Source: Albula goreensis
Taxonomy: Eukaryota > Chordata > Actinopteri > Albuliformes > Albulidae
Reading direction: 5' to 3'
Length of the DNA stretch: 64,000 nt
NCBI GenBank assembly: GCA_022829145.1
Contig: CM040745.1
Coordinates: forward strand, 33,572,406 to 33,636,405
Shown here: piece by piece, positions 24,157 through 35,658 of the stretch
How positions within the stretch are numbered: the first letter of the stretch is position 1
Layout of the letters: each line of letters opens with the position of its first letter
Made by a program: the position numbers and the translations under genes
The notes under the pieces: model-generated
What the model was told of the DNA's origin: nothing
The model's database searches: none
Seen by the model: only the letters and a program-made list of their open reading frames with translations

Positions 24157-25520
24157 GTGAGTTCTCCTGCTGCGGCCGCCACCATCACCGTGCTCAGGGG
24201 GCCTGGGGATTCGAGGGAGGGAGGGAGGGGGGTACGGAAGGAGAGGAGGCTGAGCCAAAGCCCTTCAGCAGATGCCCCCGAGGGTGACGCGTAGGGGGGA
24301 CGATCGTTCTTCCGTGGTAACACGAGAGTCTGAAACGATCCCAATTTTTCTATGCTTGTTAAAAATCGCACACAGCGCTTTCAGTTGTTTTTGTTACCCC
24401 ATCCCCCCAATCCTTTACCAAAAAAAATATACATGCTGACAGCAGGCTCAGTGCTGGCTCTGAGCGTGGGGGGTTGGTTCTGTAGGTTTGTGGGTCTTAG
24501 GGGCTTTTTTAAATTCCTGGAAAAGGCCTGCCATCTTTGTATTTTTTCTTAGGTTATTTGAGTGCCCTTCAGGAATAAAGAAAAAGGAAAACGCAGACAT
24601 TTAAAAACACTCTTAGAGCTCCCTCTCCTCCCTCCCCCCACGTCCGATGTTGTGTGTCGGGCGCCTCTGGAGCTTCAGCCTTGAAACTCGCTGTCCACCT
24701 GAGAGATGCCCCCCCCCCCCCACCCCTCCAGGGAGACGGGCTAATTCAGTCTCTCCGGCGTACGCGTATCTCCTCCTCCCTGCCTGTAAAAAAGCAGGGA
24801 ATTGCTCTCTGCAGTTTGCCAGCGAATTGTTGTTTCCCGGGAGCGGTTCCTGTGCGTTGCCAATCCCCCCCCCCCTCCACCCTGCAACAAAATGCATTTA
24901 TAAATTGAAGAGATTTAAAATAAATAGATTTTGGGAGGAAGGGGATGAGAATGACTCATTTAAAGCGGAAAGTGACTTTTCTCAGCCGCCTGAGAGTGCC
25001 AACTGTCTGGCCGTCCATCTGCCCGTCCGTCCGTCCGTCAGGATCGAGGTGCTGCTGAATTATTCAAGAAGCCTCAGAGGCCTTGGTGCACGGCGGCTCG
25101 GCTTCAGGGAAACACCTGGCAGCACGGGATGGCACGGGCGATCGCCGCGAGCGATACGCCACTCTGGTGTTTACAGGGAAAGGCTCGGCTCCTAATCACT
25201 TGTGGACAGACGCATAAAGCCTGCCATATGACAGATATAAACCCCCCTGCCTACACACACATACACACGCACACACGCATGAACGCAAGCAAGCACACAC
25301 ACACACAGGCATGAATACAGCCGCACGCACACGTGCCTGCAGACGCATGTGGACACACCTACACACACGCACATACTCATTCACACAGCGATCGGTTTGT
25401 GAAGCCTGTGGGTGTGTGTGAGAGTGAGAGAGAGAGACAGAAAGAAAGACAGGCACATAAAGGGCCTGTCAGTCACCGCTCCGGGGCTGCTGTAAGTCTG
25501 TAATTCTGTCTCATTCACAG
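24157..25520 (+). other. bcor: bcor intron G-H
   Basis: A phase-1 intron starting GTGAGT and ending CATTCACAG. It holds a short (GTCC)n at about 25021-25038 and a CA-rich block at 25250-25385. No exon was recognised. Confidence 0.75.
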
Positions 25521-25671
25521 AGCCGAAAGACGACCCGTCCGCCTTCGACATCCTGGCCGACCCCCCCGAGCCGGGCCCGGACGAGGAGGAGCAGAGGGAG
25601 GTTTTTGAGTTTGAGTTCTCCGACCGCCCACTCCTACCCTGCTATAACATCCAGGTGTCCCTCTCCCAGGG
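25521..25671 (+). CDS. bcor: bcor coding exon H (acidic linker, start of PUFD)
   Basis: This exon encodes residues 533-582 and two bases of residue 583. The acceptor is TGTCTCATTCACAG at 25520 (phase 1; the split codon is GAG, Glu). The donor is CCAGG|GTGAGT at 25672 (phase 2). [16 protein letters not shown] and an acidic run ([14 protein letters not shown]) are followed by [15 protein letters not shown], which in BCOR forms the first strand region of the PUFD. The PUFD pairs with the RAWUL domain of PCGF1. Confidence 0.93.
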
Positions 25672-27531
25672 GTGAGTAGATTTAGTGATTTTTATTTGTT
25701 TTGCTGTGTAAATTTTCTGTTGGAAAAAGACCGGTGAGATGGAGAGGCATATTTTCAACAGGGGTGCTATCAGACGCCCAAATAAAAACAGAGTAATGAC
25801 GGTTGGCAAGGTAACGTGGTTAAAAGTGCCATAAATGCTGCGATGCGAAAAGGACAACATCAGGAAGTAAAGCTGTAAATAAAACAGGATACAACAGAAT
25901 AAATTACCAACACTCGTGACTGTGGCTAATCCTAGCAAGAATGCCCTATCCCTGGAAATGTGTTTTTGAAAATCTGTGAAAAATATCAAATTATGATGGT
26001 AACGTATAGCAAATGAGAATACTTTCCACTAAATTTAGAGTGTTTTCTCACCTGGGTTTCCAGTCCATTTTGGGAAGTGCATTCAGTGTGTGAGGCACGT
26101 TTTGAGGAAGTGAGGTTTGATGTTTGATTACGTTTTGAGAATGAATGCCACCTGTGCCATCAAGCTCGACAGTTCAGTTATCAGAAAGATACCCGACTCC
26201 TGGCACGTCATCTGGATTGAGTCAGAATTGTTAACAACCACATTCATTCATTAAACGTCTCTCATTCATCTCCGCCATCCGCCGATCGCCAATCTGACTC
26301 AAATTAGCGGTAGGACCGCCCACCCCGGCCCCCTTCTCACACCCCCGCAGAACCTGTTATGCGTCGGGCCCGAATTCCTGATCCACGAGTCGCTCGAATT
26401 CCGTTCTGCACCAATTAAAAAAAAAAAAAAAAAGACGATGAATATTCTGTCACTGAAGGACAATCTGTCAGTCCTGCCTTCATTAGGGATTCTGTTGTAA
26501 GATTGGTAATTACCAGTCACCTAGACTCCTGGGTCTGCTTTTGTGGCTGCCATCATTTAGGGGTTTTAATTAAATGGCCGAGCTCGGGATCATCATTACC
26601 CCAGTATTGATAAAGTAATAAGTCTCACCTGGGGGCTGGAGAGTGCGGGTGGGGGTGGATTGAGGGGGGTCATTATTCGGCCGTGCGCGGGGAGTTGTTG
26701 CAGGGACTGTCGGAGAGGAAATAATATATGTACCGGGGGGTTGGGGGGGGGGGGGTGGGGCCATGGAGGTGGGGTAATACTGGAATAGCTCTTGCCGTGT
26801 CAGCTTATTGCTCTTAAATAACAGCGGCCATGACACCGGGAGCAAGGATTGCTGCTGCCGCCAGCGCATGAGAAAAAACAGGCGGCTAATTGCCTCCCAC
26901 ACTCTTACAGCACGCCTGCCTCGCTCACGCTACACCCACCCCCCTCCCCATCCAGGCGCCAGGCTCGATGCGCTGTGTTCCATCTCATCTAATAGCTGCA
27001 CTTCGCAGTCCCGCTCCCCCCCCCCACCCTCTCTCCTCTAGCGCTTCGTCCTGGTGCAGTATTAATGACTCTGTGGTCTTTGAAAATTGCCACACTCTCC
27101 GTAATCTTCGGAGGTGCTTAAATGTACGTACAAAGGGGGGAAAAGGGAAGTAAATCCCAGCCATCTCTACCTGACACTCTGTCATTACACCCCCAACCCC
27201 CCGCCCCAAAACAGACAACCTCCAAAACGCTGTTGATGAGATGAGTTAGTGCTCTCTGTGTGTGTGTGTGTGTATGTATGTGGGCACGTGCAGGCCTAAG
27301 CATGTTTACAGCAGCCGACAACCACCTGTGTAAACAACACGACTGAAAACGCTTGTTTTGTTTTTTTGTTGTTTTTTTTTTACAGGCAATAGGCAGTATG
27401 CTATTTAAACACTGGAAAGAAAAACACAGAGTGCTTAACAGAAAAATACCGTACCAAGAGGCTCTGGTTTTACCCATACATATATACACACACATATTTC
27501 TCATGTCTCTCCCTCTCTCTCTGTCCCTCAG
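25672..27531 (+). other. bcor: bcor intron H-I
   Basis: A phase-2 intron starting GTGAGT and ending CTGTCCCTCAG. It holds poly-A at about 26407-26424, a G-run near 26735-26760 and a TG repeat at about 27256-27273. GCTCATTCATT/TAATTA-like sequence at 26.2-26.6 kb may be regulatory. No exon was recognised. Confidence 0.75.
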
Positions 27532-27826
27532 GCCCCGGAACTGGCTGCTGCTGTCGGACGTGCTGAAGAGGCTCAGGATGTCGCCGTCGGCGTTCCGAGC
27601 GGCTTTCCCGCACATCGACGTGGCGACTGTCGCCGAGGCGGAGTTCTACAGACAGGCCTCCCTCAGCCAACTGTTCTCGTGCCCTGAGGAGCTGGAGGGC
27701 TTCACACCGGATAGCAAAGACCTGCTGGACCTGGTGGAGATCAGCAGCGAACTGGCTGCCCTTCTAGGCTCCTCCCTGGAGTGCCTGGACAATCGCTGGG
27801 ATTCTGTCGCAATGGAGAGGTCATGA
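27532..27826 (+). CDS. bcor: bcor terminal coding exon I (PUFD domain)
   Basis: This exon encodes residues 583-680 and the TGA stop at 27824-27826. The acceptor is CTCTCTGTCCCTCAG at 27531 (phase 2; the split codon is GGG, Gly). [31 protein letters not shown] and [18 protein letters not shown] carry the PUFD (PCGF Ub-like fold discriminator) signature. The PUFD binds PCGF1 and recruits BCOR to PRC1.1 for H2A ubiquitination. The last residues ([16 protein letters not shown]) differ from mammalian BCOR as I recall it. The domain looks intact with no frameshift. This exon alone identifies the BCOR/BCORL1 family with near certainty. Confidence 0.96.
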
Positions 27827-28060
27827 CCCTCGCGGGGGTAACCCTGGACTCACACCATTTGTACATAGTGTAATATTCTGGAAAGCACCGTGGACTGGAG
27901 GACACAGATACCAGTCAATAGCCTGACTTTTCCTGAGCTAAAGAATATATATATATGGAAGATATGTCCAGTACCATGTAGAAGGAGACCCTTAATTTAA
28001 CAATTATCTTATTTTTCTAAATATATATGACTATATATGATGTTTCTTTTGGTTTGTTGG

Positions 28061-28101
28061 CTTTATATATATATATAGACATGTATATATATATATATAT
28101 A
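28061..28101. repeat. (TA)n, self-complementary
   Basis: Two TA runs around GACATG in the 3' UTR; each is self-complementary. Confidence 0.85.
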
Positions 28102-28509
28102 TTCTGCCTTTTTCCCCCTCACAAAAAAAAAATTCAATTCTAATTTTCGACGTTAGAAACTGGACCTGATGTATATGGAGATGAGACGACCCACACTGAG
28201 GTTAAGGACATTAACACAGGACTGCAGGAGAAGCTTTGATATAGTTTATTCTAATTTATGCAGTGCACTTCTTTGTTGGTTTACAGACTTGCCTGCCTTA
28301 GTCAGGTGAATAAATATCGTTTGAACGCTAAAGTTATTTTTGAATATGGAGTTTGTATTCGTAGGAGACAGACGCCGTTCTGTGTCATTTCCCCTTATAG
28401 AGCTCAGACTTCAGGAGAAGTTTTTGTATCTGTTCAAACTTGGTTTTTTTTCCTTCATCTCTTATTTAAGATAAGAATTTAAGATATTTTCCTGTGTCTT
28501 TTGTAAAGT

Positions 28510-28515
28510 AATAAA
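28510..28515 (+). promoter_or_regulatory. polyadenylation signal AATAAA (proximal)
   Basis: A canonical hexamer about 690 bases after the bcor stop; a candidate alternative poly(A) site. Confidence 0.5.
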
Positions 28516-28701
28516 GAAGTTTTAAGATAAAATGATATAAGCTGTTTAACAGGAAACGTGCTTGAACTTGTAAATAGCGGGGTGTCCATTACAGTAACTG
28601 TCTGACTGGTGTGTTTATCGTTTTTGGAGACGTGTTTAAACTTTGTAATTAAAAAAAAAAGCCCCATTTGTATTTATATTTTACAAAAAAAGTTCCTTTA
28701 A

Positions 28702-28717
28702 AATAAATGGCAATAAA
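28702..28717 (+). promoter_or_regulatory. tandem polyadenylation signals AATAAA (distal)
   Basis: Two AATAAA hexamers at 28702-28707 and 28712-28717. TGTGCCCTGTCTTTCC-type T/G-rich sequence lies about 20-35 bases downstream, as expected for a cleavage site. Confidence 0.7.
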
Positions 28718-28739
28718 AGAGAATCTCCAACTCCTACTG

Positions 28740-30080
28740 TGCCCTGTCTTTCCATTCACAGGTCTAGTATTTGTGAATTTTGCAATCTCATTTCCTCAGA
28801 TAAGGGTTAAGAGCAGTTTTATCTTTGGCTGGTGAGCTTGTTTAAGTTATGGTGTACAGACGTCTTCATGGAACCACCAAGTATTACTCCAGTCAGTGAG
28901 TCCCTACAATGGGAATGTGTCACATACGACTACCATTTAACACCATATTGTAACCTAAAATGTGACAAATACCCAACATGTAGGTTAGATACATTCCATA
29001 CACATAGGCAAACCGGAAACGTTTCAAACAAACATCCATCATACCATTGGTTATTCCTTATATTTAATTTTATGTACAAAATTGGAAAACAACATTAACT
29101 TCACAAGACACTGTAAAATGCCCCAAAATGAAATGAAAAGCCTTCATTACGTCTGACTGGTGTATTGGTTCATCCGAGGACACAAAACTCATATTAAATT
29201 ATAATATGATAAAATAGTTTAAATTACCTGTTTAAAAGCATGGGTAGGCATAGCTAACCAAACACAGGAGCACTCTCTTTGCTTCCTCTGCCTTTAAAAA
29301 TGCTAATCGATGTGCAGATACTGCGGTTTTATCACAAAGCGACCAGGTGGCCATTAAGCCCCGTTCTGTGCATCTGCGGACGGCCGAGCCCTTCTCAACG
29401 CCACGCGAAATTGCTGCTCGCGCAGACAGCGAGCTGTGAGCTTTGAAGCCTCGCAATGGAATTTAGAAGCCTGGGTAAGAATAATGTGCCCGTCCTATCG
29501 GGCGAACGTAACGGCCTCTCGAGGCGTAATTAGATTTGGGTTACCGCAGCAAGCACTGAAATGGATGAGGGGGCAGGCAGGATTGAAGGGGAAGTGAACG
29601 CTGATGGTTTAGGCCTTGCTATTCAAAATTCACCATCAACATTGTGATACTATGGGCTCGTAACGTAAAAATGTTCAGATGCCTCAAAAAAGCAGCAGGA
29701 ATATGTTATAGTGAGAGTAATTCATCATCCAACATCAGAGACTGCAGTCATGCTCCTTTGTCAAAAAATACATCAAACTTTTGGCGAAACGCATCATGGC
29801 GTAGGAGCTGGCTCCGTCAAACAGTCGTACATTATATACTTATTAAATTCCTTTGTACGTTTTTATTTGTAGAAAGGCTATGTTTAGTTTTTTCTCTATA
29901 ATTAACACTAAGCACTACCCCCAATCACTGCTGTTCTGCCCACCGGGGAAACAGATACACTATTCGCAAATGATTTGTTCACATCATATTGTAATGATTA
30001 GTTCAATCTTTATGTGGCAAGGCTTCTGAGACCCCTGAAGCTATGATGTAAATAAGAGCAACAATGACAGCTGGATCTAA
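28740..30080. other. intergenic, no gene seen
   Basis: AT-rich sequence with only short, unrecognised open frames. A CpG-bearing patch lies at about 29.33-29.56 kb. No repeat family was recognised. Confidence 0.6.
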
Positions 30081-30084
30081 GGGC

Positions 30085-30312
30085 GAGGCTGTGTGGTGCA
30101 GTCAGTAAATCCAATTTTTATTATTTTTTTTTGTATAACTCGTTTCAAAACCCCCAAGACGCTTTACAGTACACCCTTGCCTCCACCAAAAACAAGTGTC
30201 TGGCAACAGAACAGGCAAAGGGAAAACTTCCTATGTGGACCAGATGAGAAGAACCTTTGGGAGGAAACAGAAGTGAGAGTGAGAGCCCCATCCCAAGGGT
30301 GTGAATGAGTCA
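30085..30312 (+). repeat. possible dispersed fish repeat, family uncertain
   Basis: It has a GGTGCAGTCAGTAAATCC start, a CTCGTTTCAAAACCCCCAAG and GACGCTTTACAGTA segment, and then an AGGCAAAGGGAAAACTTCC segment with GAACCTTTGGGAGGAA. These remind me of abundant teleost interspersed repeats; recollection only, not aligned. Confidence 0.35.
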
Positions 30313-30789
30313 GTCATGACCAATATCAATATCAATCAAAGGTGTCAGGTTATGATGGTACAGTAGGCTGAACATTGACAATGGTGGAGATTGGGCAGTG
30401 GCATTCTCAGGGCCTTGAGGCAGATGAAATGGTTAAACAAAACTAAGATCGTACAGTGACGACATTTACATTTGCCTCAAATATTTAGACCATGTCTGAT
30501 TCCCTTACAGATTTCGACAGGCTGATACACAGAAACAGGACTCTGTGGGAGAAGGTTCTACCACATGTTAAATTTTTACATGTTCTTGGGACTACTAGAT
30601 AGCCTCCATCTTGAGCAGGAAGTGTCCTCACGGGCTGATGTGAGGGAGGTCACAGGATTATTTCACACACAACACTCTAGTTGTATTTTTTCTTCAACAG
30701 GTCATCCATAGGGATCAGTCCTTTCTAACCCTACTGGCACTTGAGACTTGTACCCTTTGCTAACACTTTGATAACCTTGTTCCAACAGA

Positions 30790-30857
30790 AATGCACTTTG
30801 TGTTGTAAGTTGCTCTGGATAAGAGTGTCTGCCACATGCCTGTAATGTAATGTAATG
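30790..30857 (+). mobile_element. V-SINE 3' tail remnant
   Basis: GTAAGTTGCTCTGGATAAGA, then GTGTCTGCCACATGCC, then (TGTAA)-type tail TGTAATGTAATGTAATG. This is the well-known conserved 3' end of fish V-SINEs and partner LINEs. The tRNA-derived head is not recognisable upstream, so the copy is 5'-truncated or decayed. Confidence 0.8.
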
Positions 30858-30879
30858 ATCTCAGAAATGAGAAAAAAAT

Positions 30880-32299
30880 ATCTTTCTTCAATCCTATAAA
30901 CTGTACAACACTGTAGAGTAAGATAACCCTGCAGTCGCTAATGCCACCAACTGTCATCCCCACCTTTAAGGATCATTACAGTTGGGCATTAAGCTCAGAT
31001 ATAATGATCTCAGGTAATTTCACAAATTCATCAATCACCTAAAATATGAACCCTGCCATGCAGCCCCAGGGGTGCATGACCACCAGTGGAGAACTTGAAA
31101 GTTAGAGCACTACTAACAACTGCAAACAGAGACCTTTGCCACAAAGTGGGGTCGAAACAAAGCATTTCGACATAACAACAAAGTATTTGACATAAACAGT
31201 ATTTGCTTTGTTGCTTACTCGATAGCATTTGCTACAGGATTTCTAAGGGCAACTAGCTTCAAAGCTACTTCCCCTTTAGCAAGTATGACGTTTCCTTTCA
31301 TCTGTATGTATCCCTGGGAGAGTGTGACCTTACAGTATTCCTGGTCACAGGTGGCACTTGCACATGCTAGATACTGGCCCACTGGGTACGTTACTGTACT
31401 GATCAGACGGACTGACCTCAGACACTCTCTTCCTTGAGAATCTAGAAAGGGAAGTTACAATTTGCAAGATCTGGCTTATACTAGAGGTCTGTCACTCTGA
31501 TTGGTTGGTAAGGTCATTTCTTTTCTAAATGGTCCACAAGGCCATTTTCTGGTATGAATCGCCACTCTGCTGCCTATACATGATCATGACTCTTCAGAAG
31601 AAATAACAGACTGTTGGTTTATTTGCCAAGCACATCCCCTGAGGTTTGGTGGCCTTACCTGACATTACATTACTGTCAGGCAAGTACGACTACAGCTTTA
31701 AGCTTCTGAGCTTAAATGTGCCATCAGGGAATCCTTCACTGCATAGTCGGTGTAACCTGTGTTATGATAAGGGGATGAATATGATTATCGGTTTGCATTT
31801 TAATTGAATTGTGTCCCATGCATCTTGAAAAGGATCAGCAGGGCGGTCGTCCGATTCCCATCGTCACCCTGCTTACGGTTGCCGGGCACGGAAGTTCCTA
31901 CCTGTCTTCTATCGAATCATCAGAGCGATGGCTGCGCGTTGGGTATTCGGCGGATCTAAGGCGCTGCGCGCGTTTGAAACGTTCGGCTGTCATCCTGGCA
32001 GAATGCAAGTCATTTTAAGCGATGCCTTGAAAAGTGCAGCTTCCCTTCTGCGCAGCCCCTGTCTGGACTTCACAGTCGCTTGTCTGGAATACCAGGGAAC
32101 ATTAACACCGGCAGAGGAGGAGAGCTCTGATGGTTCTGGGCCCTGAGGATAACCCCCCGCCCCTTCTGATTTTCAGCTGCAGCTCTTTAGAGGCGTTCAA
32201 GCTCGTGTGATAAATATTTCAGTGGGGAAAAAAAAAAAAAAAAAAAAACTTAAGCCATGGCTGAAACCTCTAAATCTGACAAACGCTGGTCAGAACGCT

Positions 32300-32343
<44 letters not shown>

Positions 32344-35300
32344 CGAAAAAAGATTGCGTAGGTGAGACAGTTCACATAATTAGAACGTGTGAGGCATAAC
32401 GCCTGTCTCGGCAGGGTTAACCGCTCATACATCATTCCGTTCACGTTCCTTCACTCTGCAAAACGCTCCTTGATGCCAAGTCCGCTGCATGTCACTGTCC
32501 TTCTATAGCCACAACAAATAAAATCAAACTCGAGAGTCCAAGACAAAGTCAAAACAACCATTTTTATAATGAATTGATCACAAAAATGAGACAAAACGAC
32601 CTACATGGAGACATGTCTTCATATGCTACACCATTTCAGAGATCGTTCACACAGCGTAACCTCGGGATAACTCTAGCTGATGTCTGCATCCGAGCGAATG
32701 GTGTTCCTCACACTCACTTTACCCAAACGCTTTGATGTTCCGCAGAGATGCAGTTCTTTTTAAATCTGATTGGCCTACACGCTACGTGTTTTGTTATTGC
32801 ATACAAAAAAAACGAGCTGCGGCCACAAGAGTTGACGTCAGGCAAAGCTGTCTGCCTTAAACCGCAGTCATGACTACCACAGGACAGGTTCAGCCGCCAA
32901 TTACAAAGCCCATTTACCTGCCTGCTGCAGCATGTTCTTAGGCATGCGTGCAAAATATTGGTGTGATGTACTAAATGCCATGCTCAGAAGCGGTTTGCCC
33001 GGCAGGAGAAGACGAGGGGAAGCAGATTAGCACCTATCGTGAAGCCTGTGACCACCCCCCCCCCCTCATATGTTCATATGTCATGCTAATAGAGCAGTCT
33101 AATCTCTCTCTCGCACTCACACACACACACACAAACACACACACGTGTGTGTGCTCATCATTTCTGACACTGCACTCAGCCTGGAAAGAAAAGCTAAGGG
33201 ATATTGGTGCTTAGCAGTCTAATGCCCCTTAGAGCAGCTATGGAGATTAGCCTCTTTTTGGTACAGATCAGCCTAAAAAATACCCTCTTACCTAGCCTTA
33301 CTTATGATGCTACAGTAATTTCAGTGTACTGTGTGTGCGTGCGCGTGCCTGCATTTGTGTGTGTGCGTGTGAGAGAGGGAGAGATTTGACTGCACTATTA
33401 GTGTAACATATGAATTTGCATATGTTGTAATGTGTTTGTGTGGAAGGCACTACTTAAAAAAATTTAAAATATTGGCAAAAACACCACTGGCCATTGGGAC
33501 TAAGACCTGGGCACAGGATTAACAGTTTGTGTTGCAGCTTTTTGCAAAGTCAAAGTCCTCATTTGATTGACAGATTGAATGAAAATGGAGATATGCAACA
33601 TTTATTTTCTCCCCTCATGGCTAATAGGCATGCTTTCCCTCTCTTGCCTTCCATGTAAGATTGTCCGGCATATTAAAACAAATTACTGTGAATCACCATA
33701 TTTTATAACATGAGCATATTTGAACCAAAACCTCTAGATTCCATCATGGCAAAAGCAAAGTTTTGCTTTTATTGTGCTTGTCCCAAGTTATGCCTGAATT
33801 TGAATCTGAAGTTATGCCTCATTTGACCCATATGATGTGCTCAGAATCTGATCATGGAAATCTTATAAAATGAATTTGATGCAACAATGAACCACTTTCA
33901 GAAAAATAAAACAGCAATAATAATATAATTACAAAACAACAATAACAATAACATCATTGTTATAAGTATTAATTATCCTGTTAAAAACTCCAGTTTTATG
34001 ATATCAAAGCCAAACAGCAGTGGGGAATGGTCTTTAAACAGCATGAAGCAACCATCCTCTTAATTGTCAAGCAACGGATGCTGTCCCGAAAAATACCCCT
34101 TTTTTTGGATTTGAGAGGCCCAGATATGTTGAAGCATTCATGAGCACTTGGCTGAAATTCTCAGTCAAAACTTAGATGTGTCAGCTCGAGGGTCATAAAT
34201 AATCATTATGGCTGTGGCCTACAATAAGCTACAACGAGGCCAGAACCCTCCATTAGTTCTTGTCGTTGCTGCTCTTGTTTCACTAAGTAAGTTCCTGTGG
34301 CAGAAACCTTCCAATGCCGAGACCCAGATAAGCTGTTTAGATCCACATGAGCTGATGTCTATGATCCAGAATAACTAAGATTACATTTCAATCATACAAT
34401 GCAACACAACTGTGACATCATTTGGACTCAGATTTTAAATAATATTTACTGAGTTGTGTAAATAACATGTATGGATCCCAACTGCCAACTACTGTGGGTT
34501 CAACATGGAGAAATGATCAAAATAAATCAACAAATGCTCTGATGACATTTTTCATGCCATCAACCAAGGAGGGAGGGTATTGGTGCTCTGACCATATTTT
34601 CTCAACCTCCTCTGACATATACCCACACATCTGATTGTTTACCTGCCTGCAGTTTGACTGAGATAGTCGTGGAGGGCGTGCAGTCATCCAAGAAAATAGA
34701 TGTGCAACTTAATTGGTGGACTGATGGATAAGAAAGCAAATATCACTTGTCATTCAAAATTGGGTCAAAACATACTAAATAAGGTATAAACGCTTGTTCT
34801 AAAAAAGAGAATGTAGTTCATGGATAATGATCTGTATCTCTAGATGCTAAAGCAGTAGATTTGGCATGATCAAGTTGAAAAAAATGTAAATAAGTTATTT
34901 GAAATGAAATGAATGCTTCAGTATTTGGAAATGGTCAACAGAGCATAGCGTTCAAATGAATGCAAATTAATGTGTGGGGCTGCGCCCTTAGCAGACTGAC
35001 AATTCTGTCATAGAATGAGTGGCAATCCACTGAAACATATTTCCACTCATGATGAGAACTCAGTGTATGACAGTTTCAGTCAGCTAGGGATGTAACAACC
35101 AAGGAGATTGGCTCATGGCCAGCGAAAACTAAAGCTCCTGTAAAAACCCAACAGCTCGCAACAGCAGCTCATCGTTAAAACAGGACACTCCGTTTGGCGT
35201 TTACTAGTGAGAAAAAAAAAACAGCCAGCTAAAACACCCCTGCTTTTCAAGTGCACTGAAGCTTGCACTGACAAAGAGGGAGTCGGGTTATCTCATCAAA

Positions 35301-35658
35301 TCGTGCAGCGTCACAGACTGCCACAGCAATAAACAAACATTCAGGGGGTGAAGAATGGAAGCCCAGGCTCAATGTGAAGCCAGAAAGGCTATTATATCAT
35401 ATTAATTTTGGTGGTCAACCTCACGCCCCCATATATGCACTGCAGTACAACAGCTACCTACCTTTAAACCCTCTATAGCATTCGCAACCTTTAAACCCAT
35501 CTGCAAATCACCTTATGGCCATGTTGTCATCATTGCAGCTGTATATCATCACTTTTCAAGGGGTGCGGGATGAGAGCAACCTTGACGAGAGCTGAACTTC
35601 CGCGACCCAGAATGCAGCAGTGCTCATGGCATCACACAACCCTGCTGAGGTCACTTTT
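30880..35658. other. intergenic, no gene seen
   Basis: Mostly AT-rich with short random frames. It holds poly-A at about 32229-32248, a GA repeat at 32304-32338, a CA repeat at about 33116-33144 and a palindrome with an octamer motif at 33405-33426. A CpG-richer patch lies at 31.83-32.15 kb without a recognisable exon. Confidence 0.6.
32304..32338. repeat. (GA)n microsatellite
   Basis: A pure GA run, about 17 units. Confidence 0.95.

Larger units (their letters stand above)
846..28735 (+). other. bcor: bcor gene body, 3' portion (nine coding exons plus 3' UTR)
   Basis: Nine exons join into one open frame of 680 residues plus stop. Each exon was bounded by AG acceptors and GT (once GC) donors and checked for phase at every junction (2,045 coding bases, the first two completing a split codon). 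In order, the product has a disordered basic region (residues 1-309 of this fragment), a proline-rich linker (about 330-375), ankyrin repeats (about 380-505), an acidic linker and a C-terminal PUFD domain (about 560-680). This architecture is that of BCOR/BCORL1, nuclear corepressors of the variant PRC1.1 complex (PCGF1, KDM2B, RING1). The linker motif WDFYGSSVC and the end [18 protein letters not shown] are, from memory, closer to BCOR than to BCORL1. The gene is cut by the left edge of the window, so the BCL6-binding region is missing. Confidence 0.88.
27827..28735 (+). other. bcor: bcor 3' UTR (end approximate)
   Basis: Non-coding, AT-rich sequence after the stop. It contains TATATA runs at 27946-27955 and 28020-28045, paired TA repeats at about 28061-28077 and 28084-28101 that could fold as a hairpin, and several poly-A signals. 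The distal end is set about 18-25 bases after the last AATAAA and is inferred. Confidence 0.75.

Noticed and set aside
23314..24294. 326-residue open frame in the bcor intron
   Set aside because: It crosses exon G in a different frame, is CpG-rich shadow sequence and has no splice-consistent edges.
846..27826. Assignment to bcorl1
   Set aside because: The linker WDFYGSSVC and the PUFD end fit BCOR better from memory. A tree with both paralogues would settle it.
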